The notes under the pieces: generated by a model
Told to the model about the DNA's origin: nothing
The model's database searches: none
Seen by the model: the letters and a program-made list of their open reading frames with translations, nothing else
Position numbers and translations under genes: made by a program
Part shown: piece after piece, positions 7,479 through 13,138 of the stretch
Layout of the letters: each line of letters opens with the position of its first letter
Numbering within the stretch: the stretch's first letter is position 1
IMG/VR virus record: IMGVR_UViG_3300050821_002972
Span: 1-30,287 of that record
DNA from: a virus
Direction: 5' to 3' (one strand)
DNA: 30,287 nt

Positions 7479-8831
7479 AGACGACTCCTGTTGTTGGGCG
7501 CCGCGCGCCGATTCGGTCAAAATCATTCCACCTGCGCCGGCGCGAGTGACGATATCCACGCTCTCGGCGCTTGTGAATTTCTTGAGTACGGGAACGCCCT
7601 CACGCAACTGCGGCCGGCCGCTGGATTCCATGACGGCATCGCCATTAGCGCGAATCGACATCCCGGAAATCGCCGCCTTTGCTCGAACCTCGGGCGCATA
7701 CTGCGGCGTGAACACAGCCTTGCCGTACAACCCCGGGCCTTGTTTGTGGGATTCCAGGTAGTACGGCTTGCCCTTAATTCCCCCCGCCAGATCATGCCAG
7801 TTGCCCTCGGGACGCTCCGACTCTTCGGCCCTGGTGGCGTGGTTGATGTAAATTTGCGCATTGTCGAAAATGCCATCGACCACAGATTGCTTGAGGGCTT
7901 CGGGGGTGTAGAAGGCAGAAGAGCCTTTACCGGGAGCAATGAGCTTGACTTCCATCTCCGCACCGGCCGCGGACTCGATCAATTCGAGCACGGCATCCGA
8001 AGCGCGCATGGTAGTCTCAACCAACTTCAGTCCGCCGGCAGTGGAGGCGCGAGATTCCTTCGACTTCGCGAACATTGGGACTTTCCCCGTTCCGCCGCAC
8101 GTGTCACAGTCATCATCGTCTTTGCCGTCGCCCGTGCCGTCGCAGTCGGGACAATCCTTCATCGGCTTGCGTGCTTCGCGAGTGCGCCGCGACTCGCTGG
8201 TGTCCGTCGCGCCGTCCTGCCACGCCTTCGGTAACTCGCTCGCCCAGCCCTTCGCCTTCGCGATCCGGATGATGTTGCGCTTGATGACGTCGGTGGAGTA
8301 GTTGTCGCTGCCCGCGCGCCCGATGCTCGATGCGGCAGCCGACACATCGGCAGCCTTGAGGATCGGGAAGGACTTGTTTTTGCCCGCGAAGTCACCGCTG
8401 CCCGCCGCGTCACGCTCTTTCTTGCTCACGAATCGCTCGCAGATCGGCACCGCGCCTTTGGTGTACAGCTTCGCGGACTCCATCGCGCTGTAGTGGTCCG
8501 CTTCGTCCGGCTGCTCGACGTACGACATGCGCGGCGCAACCTTGACGGACTTCGAAGTGTCGACCGTGTAATCGGAGTCGCTCGTGTCAGTGCCCTTGCT
8601 GTAGGGCGCTTTCATCGTGTTCGACTCGCCGTTGCCACTGCACTGGTAAATGCAGTCTCCGCTGTCTTCGTCGCCGGTGTGGTCGATGTAATTGCCGTAC
8701 GATGCGGTGCCCTCGTGCGCCTTCGAGACGGCGTCCGCGAGCTTACTGCGGAGTTCATTTGACGAGAGAGATTCGCTTGCTTCCTGGAGGCGTTGCGCCA
8801 GAATCAAGTTACCCGCACGGAGCATGCTCAC
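7059..8831 (-). CDS. Head maturation protease fused to scaffold, with zinc-finger insert
   Basis: I place the start at GTG 8831 (590 residues) because TATCAT lies exactly six bases upstream, the leaderless layout of neighbouring genes; TTG 8867 and ATG 8825 are alternatives in the same frame. Regions in order: a Ser/Asp-rich N-terminus; a segment around residues 154-203 like DUF6582 (SFPILKAADVSAAASSIGRA); a DnaJ-like CPDCDGTG...CDTCGGTG zinc motif (residues 227-249); a protease domain (about 294-440) with YINHATRAEE (His331) and ISGMSIRA (Ser392), reminiscent of the His and Ser of prohead proteases; and a helical C-terminal scaffold (452-590). It would cleave scaffold and capsid N-termini during head maturation. 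The zinc motif inside a head protease is odd. Confidence 0.7.
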   Translation of the reverse strand: MSMLRAGNLILAQRLQEASESLSSNELRSKLADAVSKAHEGTASYGNYIDHTGDEDSGDCIYQCSGNGESNTMKAPYSKGTDTSDSDYTVDTSKSVKVAPRMSYVEQPDEADHYSAMESAKLYTKGAVPICERFVSKKERDAAGSGDFAGKNKSFPILKAADVSAAASSIGRAGSDNYSTDVIKRNIIRIAKAKGWASELPKAWQDGATDTSESRRTREARKPMKDCPDCDGTGDGKDDDDCDTCGGTGKVPMFAKSKESRASTAGGLKLVETTMRASDAVLELIESAAGAEMEVKLIAPGKGSSAFYTPEALKQSVVDGIFDNAQIYINHATRAEESERPEGNWHDLAGGIKGKPYYLESHKQGPGLYGKAVFTPQYAPEVRAKAAISGMSIRANGDAVMESSGRPQLREGVPVLKKFTSAESVDIVTRAGAGGMILTESARGAQQQESSMNAEEKALLSRLVEKDVRREAIELGARTLEGVSLNESAKMYIIETVVDRGVPKEAGALDGKKFVEAVNAEARRFGGAIGAGPRVTGMGAPPPVELTEAQRATIAANEKAEADTYKESWAALLGTNDPKILERAMKGRAN

Positions 8832-8843
8832 GCGAAGATGATA
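8832..8843 (-). promoter_or_regulatory. Candidate leaderless promoter of the head protease gene
   Basis: The minus strand carries TATCAT at 8843-8838 and then six bases before GTG 8831. A transcript started about seven bases after the -10 box would begin at the GTG itself. No convincing -35 is seen. Confidence 0.45.
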
Positions 8844-8904
8844 AGCGTATTGTTTCCACCGTTCCAAGAAATGGCACGATTATTTTTAAAAATCGAATCT
8901 GCGA

Positions 8905-8910
8905 TAGAAT
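8905..8910 (+). promoter_or_regulatory. Candidate -10 box for the plus-strand zinc protein gene
   Basis: TAGAAT (five of six matches to TATAAT) lies ten bases before ATG 8921, with AT-rich DNA upstream. There is no Shine-Dalgarno site, so the transcript leader would be only about three bases. Confidence 0.4.
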
Positions 8911-8920
8911 GTTTTGGCAT

Positions 8921-9226
8921 ATGCCGACAGCCGAAGAAACTGCCGCCGAAAAGGTGTGCTCGAAGTGCAAAGATGCCAATGCTAGCAAGGGCGATGCGTG
9001 GTGCAAGGAGTGCCGGTCCAAGTACCAGAAAGAGTACCGCGACATGCTGGAGTGGCGCGCCGAGCGCCGGGGATTGATACGTGGGATACTCGCGACCAAG
9101 GAAGACGCGGCGGTCTACTTCGGGCAGTACGCCGGCCGGCCGTTCATGGGTGCTGAGGTGGCGTCGATTCTTCGCGCGCTACCAGGGCCCGCGGTAGCAG
9201 ACGAGAGCGCGTCGAAGACTCAATAA
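8921..9226 (+). CDS. Small zinc-finger protein on the opposite strand
   Basis: The 101-residue protein begins MPTAEETAAEKVCSKCKDAN and has a CSKC...CKEC motif (residues 13-31) followed by a basic helix KYQKEYRDMLEWRAERRG. This C-x2-C / C-x2-C plus helix form is common in small phage proteins of unknown role, some related to HNH enzymes, but no HNH residues are present here. It is read against the surrounding operon, divergent from the head protease gene, and its last seven bases overlap the end of the next minus-strand gene. An upstream ATG at 8909 is in frame but lies in the -10 box. Confidence 0.65.
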   Translation: MPTAEETAAEKVCSKCKDANASKGDAWCKECRSKYQKEYRDMLEWRAERRGLIRGILATKEDAAVYFGQYAGRPFMGAEVASILRALPGPAVADESASKTQ

Positions 9227-9516
9227 CCGTACGTGATTGACACCTTGTCTGTGCTGGCGCCGTACACGTTGATCTTGCTCAAGTCGTACGGACTCTGCGG
9301 ATTGTCACCGCGAGGACACGCAAGAAACGGCACGCCGGTCGTGAGCGCCTGCCCGCGGGTCGCGCCTACGTTCGCATCGCCGTAGCGGATGCTCGTGCCA
9401 CTGGCCGTCATGTTGACCCAGACCGCCCGGGTCGGAGCTCCGGCGGAAGTCGCAGCAGTGCCGAGGTTGACCACAGATCCGGCTGGCGTGATGTCAGGCA
9501 GCGTGTAGCATTGCAT
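9220..9516 (-). CDS. Small beta-rich protein, probable virion component
   Basis: The 98-residue protein starts MQCYTLPDITPAGSVVNLGT and is rich in Ala, Gly, Thr and Ser, with a repeated strand-turn pattern (AVWVNMTASGTSIRYGDANV, then SKINVYGASTDKVSITYGY). It has no Cys pair, signal or membrane segment. Such small beta proteins near head genes are often structural, but I do not recognise the family. Its ATG lies six bases after TACAAT, itself part of an extended -10 (TGATACAAT), so it is probably translated from a leaderless transcript. Confidence 0.65.
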   Translation of the reverse strand: MQCYTLPDITPAGSVVNLGTAATSAGAPTRAVWVNMTASGTSIRYGDANVGATRGQALTTGVPFLACPRGDNPQSPYDLSKINVYGASTDKVSITYGY

Positions 9517-9522
9517 GCGGGG

Positions 9523-9531
9523 ATTGTATCA
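9523..9531 (-). promoter_or_regulatory. Extended -10 promoter, leaderless
   Basis: The minus strand reads TGATACAAT at 9531-9523: a TGN extension and five of six matches to TATAAT. ATG 9516 follows after six bases, where transcription would begin. No -35 box is apparent, as is usual for extended -10 promoters. Confidence 0.6.
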
Positions 9532-9538
9532 GATTTGC

Positions 9539-9613
9539 GGTGCAGGCGCGGACTCGAACCGCCTTGGCTTGCGACTCATCGCCGCGCCGGACACCCATCC
9601 GGCTTACCCGCCC
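9539..9613 (-). tRNA. tRNA-like element, probably a degenerate tRNA remnant
   Basis: A 75-base minus-strand element has tRNA proportions. Bases 9613-9607 pair with 9546-9540 in six of seven positions (one G-A mismatch, one G-U). TA follows at positions 8-9, then a D-arm-like GCC...GGC hairpin with GG in the loop. The T arm contains GGTTCGAGTCC, a perfect match to the conserved T-loop core. The anticodon arm, however, does not fold into five pairs with a seven-base loop, so no anticodon can be assigned and CCA is not encoded. It is therefore either a decayed tRNA or a tRNA mimic. The rest of the 243-base gap (9517-9759) holds promoter motifs only. Confidence 0.35.
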
Positions 9614-9748
9614 CATAAAAAACCGCCGAGCGCCCCAAGGAATTCCACCTCGATTCACGCCCGGCGGGTGCTAGTCGTTTCTCAGAGGAAAATTCAGTTG
9701 ACGCACGAAGTGTATCGCAACGCCCACGCCCGCGCAACTCCCACGCGA

Positions 9749-9754
9749 TACGAT
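9749..9754 (+). promoter_or_regulatory. Candidate -10 box, leaderless
   Basis: TACGAT lies five bases before ATG 9760, in the same relation as at the next gene downstream. The identical hexamer recurs at 9915-9920. Confidence 0.45.
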
Positions 9755-9759
9755 GAGGC

Positions 9760-9897
9760 ATGATTATCTACTTGTCGCTTCTGATCGCGCTCATTGGTCT
9801 GCTGGTGTACGCTTTTGCCGCCAGCCCCAAGTTGTCGGAGATCGGGCGCATCTGCTTCGGGTTGCGGGCTGCTCGCGTTCCTGCTGCGAGTCACTGA
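9760..9897 (+). CDS. Small single-pass membrane protein
   Basis: This short gene encodes 45 residues beginning MIIYLSLLIALIGLLVYAFA. A transmembrane helix covers residues 2-20 and is followed by SPKLSEIGRICFG and a short basic tail. Similar tiny membrane proteins with 'KL.EIGRI.F' after the helix are common in phage genomes; their role is not known, with holin-like or superinfection functions often guessed. The start follows TACGAT by five bases without a Shine-Dalgarno site. It is read on the plus strand just ahead of the gp10-like gene. Confidence 0.65.
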   Translation: MIIYLSLLIALIGLLVYAFAASPKLSEIGRICFGLRAARVPAASH

Positions 9898-9911
9898 GGG
9901 CGCGGTGTCGG

Positions 9912-9920
9912 TGTTACGAT
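9912..9920 (+). promoter_or_regulatory. Extended -10 promoter, leaderless
   Basis: TGTTACGAT combines a TGN extension with TACGAT. GTG 9927 starts six bases after the box, so the start codon would be the first transcribed triplet. Confidence 0.55.
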
Positions 9921-9926
9921 AGAGCC

Positions 9927-10325
9927 GTGAATTTTCGCGCGAAATCGACGTTCAAAGCGGGATCGTTCTCGCGTCTCGAAGCGCTGCTGGTGCCCAAGCT
10001 CATCGCGGGCGCGACTGCGGCCGCCGCTGCCGTGCTTGAGATCAGCCAATCGCGCGTGCCGGTCAAGACCGGGCGATTGAAGAGTTCGGGATCTTATTCG
10101 GTCACGTGGAGTGGACAGCGCGTCACCGGACTGATAACGTACTCCGCTCCCTACGCGCCATATGTAGAGTTCGGCATCCGCCAGCGCGGCGCAGCGGGCG
10201 AGTGGGCGGGACCGTTCAGCTATTCCGAGGGCACTGGATTCGCGGGGTTCGGTTTTATGCGGGGCGCGTTGGATATTGGTCGTTCGCAGGTTGTCACCGC
10301 TTTTCAAGAGGCGCTGGGAGTTTAG
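9927..10325 (+). CDS. HK97 gp10-like head-tail / tail completion protein, on the plus strand
   Basis: GTG 9927 is chosen because a leaderless promoter precedes it; earlier in-frame codons encode an implausible Cys/Arg-rich stretch. The 132-residue product starts MNFRAKSTFKAGSFSRLEAL and carries the hallmark of the HK97 gp10 family: an amphipathic helix rich in Ala, then SRVPVKTGRLKSSGSYSV, then GLITYSAPYAPYVEFGIRQR. The C-terminal FMRGALDIGRSQVVTAFQEA is also typical. Members join head and tail. Nearly all other virion genes here are on the minus strand, so the orientation is unusual. The last 32 bases overlap the end of the convergent minus-strand gene. Confidence 0.78.
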   Translation: MNFRAKSTFKAGSFSRLEALLVPKLIAGATAAAAAVLEISQSRVPVKTGRLKSSGSYSVTWSGQRVTGLITYSAPYAPYVEFGIRQRGAAGEWAGPFSYSEGTGFAGFGFMRGALDIGRSQVVTAFQEALGV

Positions 10326-11097
10326 GGTCAACTTCCCAGGGCGCTCCGAATTCCCGCGTGCCGTCCTTCAGGCTAGTGATCATGCGGGCTTTGAATTCCT
10401 CCCTTGCTTCGTTCTGCCATCGGCAGAACTTCTCAAACCGCTCCTGTCCTGGCACGTGCAGCACGTGGTCATTCAAATACGGACACCTCGCATTATCTTC
10501 TCGCACGATCTCAGCGGTCAGGAATTGCATGAGTGGAAGCATAGTTGCGGGATGCACTTCTACGGGCGGCGTGTACGGTGGGATATCTTCGATATCTTCG
10601 TCAAGCGGGGAAGTTCGGCTGTGATGCGGAAAATCATCGTCAAAAGCGCAGTCTCTCATCAGCGCAATAATGCTTGAAAGATCCGTCGTCACGGTCCCAT
10701 CGGCATCAACGCACGCCCCAGATTCCAGCAGTTTGCCGTAGTACGGCAGATCCTCATCGATAGCCATGAACCGACAGACGCAGTTCCTAAGCATTCCGCA
10801 GCGCTGGCATGCCGAAGTAGTATCAACAATCTTCACTGGGTGCGATGGTTTCTCTGACTCGACGTACCAGCCGGGTTCTGAATCGTCCAGCTTGACCTCC
10901 AAGTGAACACGATCAAGTTTTGAGTCGCGGCCCTGGCGCTTCTCGAATTCATGTGCCCGCACCATCGCCGACTTGATGTTGAGCCACACTGCGCGGTGCT
11001 GGTGGTCCGCCACGATAACGATTGGGTCCGGGATGGAAGCCAGGGCGTTTAGATCGTTCACAAAACCATGCAGTGTCTGGTATTTGGTTATCCTCAC
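10294..11097 (-). CDS. Hypothetical protein with a CxxC-CxC cluster
   Basis: A GTG at 11097 overlaps the stop of the upstream gene (GTGA). The 267-residue acidic protein has a CQRCGMLRNCVCRF cluster (residues 97-110), which may bind zinc or another metal, and a proline-rich DIEDIPPYTPPVEVHP linker near residue 170-185. No family is recognised. It is the last gene of a three-gene run (11596 to 10294) inserted between the minor head protein and the inverted island. Its 3' end runs into the gp10-like gene on the other strand. Confidence 0.6.
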   Translation of the reverse strand: MRITKYQTLHGFVNDLNALASIPDPIVIVADHQHRAVWLNIKSAMVRAHEFEKRQGRDSKLDRVHLEVKLDDSEPGWYVESEKPSHPVKIVDTTSACQRCGMLRNCVCRFMAIDEDLPYYGKLLESGACVDADGTVTTDLSSIIALMRDCAFDDDFPHHSRTSPLDEDIEDIPPYTPPVEVHPATMLPLMQFLTAEIVREDNARCPYLNDHVLHVPGQERFEKFCRWQNEAREEFKARMITSLKDGTREFGAPWEVDPKLPAPLEKR

Positions 11098-11366
11098 TGC
11101 TTACCCTCCAGGCGGTTGAAATCGTCTTTCCATGCAGTCGCCTCCCACTCTTCGAACCGCCGCAGGGAGTCCGCATCCATCCTCTTGACAGCCATTGTGG
11201 CGGTTTTCTTGCTCTCGCCACGCCTGACGAGTGCAGCCACGGCACGCCGCCTGCGAGATGCATCGGCCCAATCGTTCAGGTGCTGTCCGACTCTGCGAGA
11301 GACACCGCTAATGAACATCCCGACAGCCATTCCTAGAATGAAAGCCTGGGAGGTTATGTCCATCAT
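11094..11366 (-). CDS. Small membrane-anchored basic protein
   Basis: The 90-residue product starts MMDITSQAFILGMAVGMFIS. One transmembrane helix (about residues 8-22) is followed by a strongly basic region (SRRVGQHLNDWADASRRRRA) and a C-terminal helix with Arg, Lys and Glu. The likely topology is N-out with a cytoplasmic basic domain. Function is unknown. Starts and stops overlap both neighbours, so translation is probably coupled. Confidence 0.6.
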   Translation of the reverse strand: MMDITSQAFILGMAVGMFISGVSRRVGQHLNDWADASRRRRAVAALVRRGESKKTATMAVKRMDADSLRRFEEWEATAWKDDFNRLEGKQ

Positions 11367-11596
11367 GCTGCTATCCTCCGTAGCACATCGCCCAGGAAGC
11401 GGCGTGCGTAAGCTTCAGCGCCTTTCCGCGTTTTGAACATCCGGCTGCGGATGAACGTGGGGTCTGCGCTCTCATAGTTGCAGTAGCATACCGCCGTAAT
11501 TCCGCGTCCGTCACGGTGCAGTTCAAGAACTACGCAAAGGCCTTTCTGCGCTTCGTTTTTCATCTCTTCTCGGGGGTTTATCATCAGGGCGTCCAT
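11363..11596 (-). CDS. Small hypothetical protein
   Basis: The 77-residue product starts MDALMINPREEMKNEAQKGL and ends with an amphipathic basic helix RKGAEAYARRFLGDVLRRIA. Its middle part (LCVVLELHRDGRGITAVCYC) looks like a small beta hairpin. GATACT lies six bases before the ATG, a weaker example of the leaderless layout seen elsewhere. M12 is an alternative start. No family is recognised. Confidence 0.5.
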   Translation of the reverse strand: MDALMINPREEMKNEAQKGLCVVLELHRDGRGITAVCYCNYESADPTFIRSRMFKTRKGAEAYARRFLGDVLRRIAA

Positions 11597-11665
11597 AAAT
11601 CGAGTATCTGATGAATCTGTCGCGCGCAGAGAAAATTCCTGAAAATGTTCTGTTTTCAGAACACG

Positions 11666-12484
11666 CTACTCTTCGTCGCCGCTCGACTTCCGATAATCGC
11701 ATCCGCAATCGCAACCTGGGTGTGCGGTCGGCGCATCGTCGCCGCTGTCGAAGGAATCCTCGATGTCTATCCAGCCCTGATCGGCGTTCGCCTGACACTC
11801 GGGGCACGCATCGCCGTCCGGGTCCCAACGCTTCTCGTCGAGCCCAGCTTCGACAGCGATCTGTTGGCGCGCTCCCGAATATGCGTCATTCGCCTCAGTC
11901 CTCGCGATTAGTTCGGCCCGGGTGGTGGTAAAGTCTTCGAACTCATCTGTAATCGCTTTGACCATCGAGTCGTAGTCGCCGCCCTTGTCCCAACTGGTCG
12001 CCAGCGCGTCCTGCAATCGCTCGATGCTAGTGCGATCCAGACCGCCAGTGAGCTTGCTCAGCGAGTGCTCAGCCAAGTAGTCGCCCGCGAAGTCGGGACC
12101 TGCCGTGGCTCCCAGACTCTTCGCGGCAGCGCCGATCAGATCCGTGATGGCCTCGTTGTACTCGCTGGTTTCGCCGGCGGTCGGCGAGAATGACAGCGGG
12201 TGCAGCGATGTCGGCATGAGTTGACGCGCGAAGGTCTTTCCTTGCTGCGACGACTCTTTGAGGTTCGGCGGGTAGAGCACGAGCTCGCGCTTGATCTTCG
12301 GTGCGACGGCCGCGAGCACAGCCTTGCGTTGCCGCTCGAAGAAATGCACCATCACGCGCTTTATCGCGGCGCGCGCTGGCTTGACGTGGACCGCGTGTTT
12401 CGGATGGCGCAGTCCTTTCGGCGCGCTCTTTTCGAGCAGCGCGGCCAGCTCGTTCGCGGCCTCAGTGATGGCGCGCAGGCTCAT
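11666..12484 (-). CDS. Mu F-like minor head (head morphogenesis) protein
   Basis: ATG 12484 (MSLRAITEAANELAALL, 272 residues) overlaps the upstream stop as ATGA. The C-terminal third carries the family signature: ELIARTEANDAYSGARQQIA, then KRWDPDGDACPECQANADQG, IDIEDSF, and HPGCDCGCDYR. The Arg-Thr-Glu motif and the Cys/His set are those of Mu gpF and SPP1 gp7 proteins, which bind the portal and enter the prohead with it. Position close to the portal agrees. The N-terminal basic helical region is variable in the family. Confidence 0.85.
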   Translation of the reverse strand: MSLRAITEAANELAALLEKSAPKGLRHPKHAVHVKPARAAIKRVMVHFFERQRKAVLAAVAPKIKRELVLYPPNLKESSQQGKTFARQLMPTSLHPLSFSPTAGETSEYNEAITDLIGAAAKSLGATAGPDFAGDYLAEHSLSKLTGGLDRTSIERLQDALATSWDKGGDYDSMVKAITDEFEDFTTTRAELIARTEANDAYSGARQQIAVEAGLDEKRWDPDGDACPECQANADQGWIDIEDSFDSGDDAPTAHPGCDCGCDYRKSSGDEE

Positions 12485-12612
12485 TTCGGTGCCCCGCAAT
12501 TACGACAATATCCAGTCACTTTAGCGTTCTCTGTCTTGCAGTAACTGCAAGACCACGTGCTTTTTGGTGGCAACGGAACTGTCTTCCATGGGACAGGCGG
12601 AGGTGGCGGCAT
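12481..12612 (-). CDS. Tiny zinc-ribbon protein
   Basis: A 43-residue gene fits exactly between its neighbours: ATG 12612 lies four bases after the TAA of the KTSC gene, and its TGA overlaps the next ATG. The protein starts with MPPPPPVPWKTVPLPP, a proline-rich tail, then a zinc ribbon CSYCKTENAKVTGYCRNCG and ends APK. The CxxC...CxxC spacing and the exact overlap argue that it is real despite its size. Role unknown; a proline-rich arm plus zinc ribbon suggests protein-protein contact. Confidence 0.65.
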   Translation of the reverse strand: MPPPPPVPWKTVPLPPKSTWSCSYCKTENAKVTGYCRNCGAPK

Positions 12613-12616
12613 GTAT

Positions 12617-13138
12617 TTACCATCGCGGCTTCACAATCGCCACCGCTGGCTTGCATCGCCAGTATCGATTTGGCCAGAGGATCTCGAGCGCAAACTCCTG
12701 TCCGCACTGGCCGCACGACATGATCGTCGCGTTGGGGAACTTTGCAAGGCTCTTGTCCAGCGACATGCGACAACACGGGCTTGCTTCCTCGTCGATCACG
12801 TTGAGCGGGCCGGGCGACGGTGACGCGTTGCCGCCCGGCTCAGCTACTGAAACGGGGTCGACATCGTTTGGCCGTTCAGTTGGCATCACCCCTTTCGAGA
12901 TCATGATTCCCGGCATCGCCGTGACGCGCGCCCAAGTGGCCATCCATTGGCCTTTGCTCACGGCCATCTGGAGAGATTCCCAATTCGGTGGTTGCACGCC
13001 ACCCCACGCCCACAGCGCGCCGTCTTTGTACCGCACGAGCAGCACGCGCTCTGCCTGCAAGTACCCGATAGCCGCGATGTGCGAGGATTCAACGGGCGTG
13101 AGTGCGAGAGCAACTCCGGGTGCAGGCTGTAAAGTCAA
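12617..13138 (-). CDS. KTSC-domain protein with C-terminal zinc ribbon
   Basis: A TTG at 13138 is the start, preceded by GGAGG with a four-base gap, and overlaps the portal stop (TTGA). The 173-residue product has a KTSC-like domain at residues 14-75 (ESSHIAAIGYLQAERVLLVR, then KDGALWAWGGV), a Pro/Gly linker, and a zinc-ribbon-like region with SPCCRMSL and SCGQCGQEF (about 118-150). KTSC domains occur in small bacterial and phage proteins, often fused to nucleic-acid enzymes; their biochemical role is unsettled. Placement directly after the portal suggests a packaging or head role. Confidence 0.65.
   Translation of the reverse strand: MTLQPAPGVALALTPVESSHIAAIGYLQAERVLLVRYKDGALWAWGGVQPPNWESLQMAVSKGQWMATWARVTAMPGIMISKGVMPTERPNDVDPVSVAEPGGNASPSPGPLNVIDEEASPCCRMSLDKSLAKFPNATIMSCGQCGQEFALEILWPNRYWRCKPAVAIVKPRW

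Noticed and set aside
9539-9613. A functional tRNA with an assignable anticodon
   Set aside because: Leu GAG and Ala CGC readings were tried, but neither leaves a paired anticodon stem; kept only as a tRNA-like element.
12516-12776. 86-codon minus-strand frame overlapping the KTSC gene
   Set aside because: Competes with the KTSC gene and the 43-residue zinc ribbon, which fit the operon exactly.
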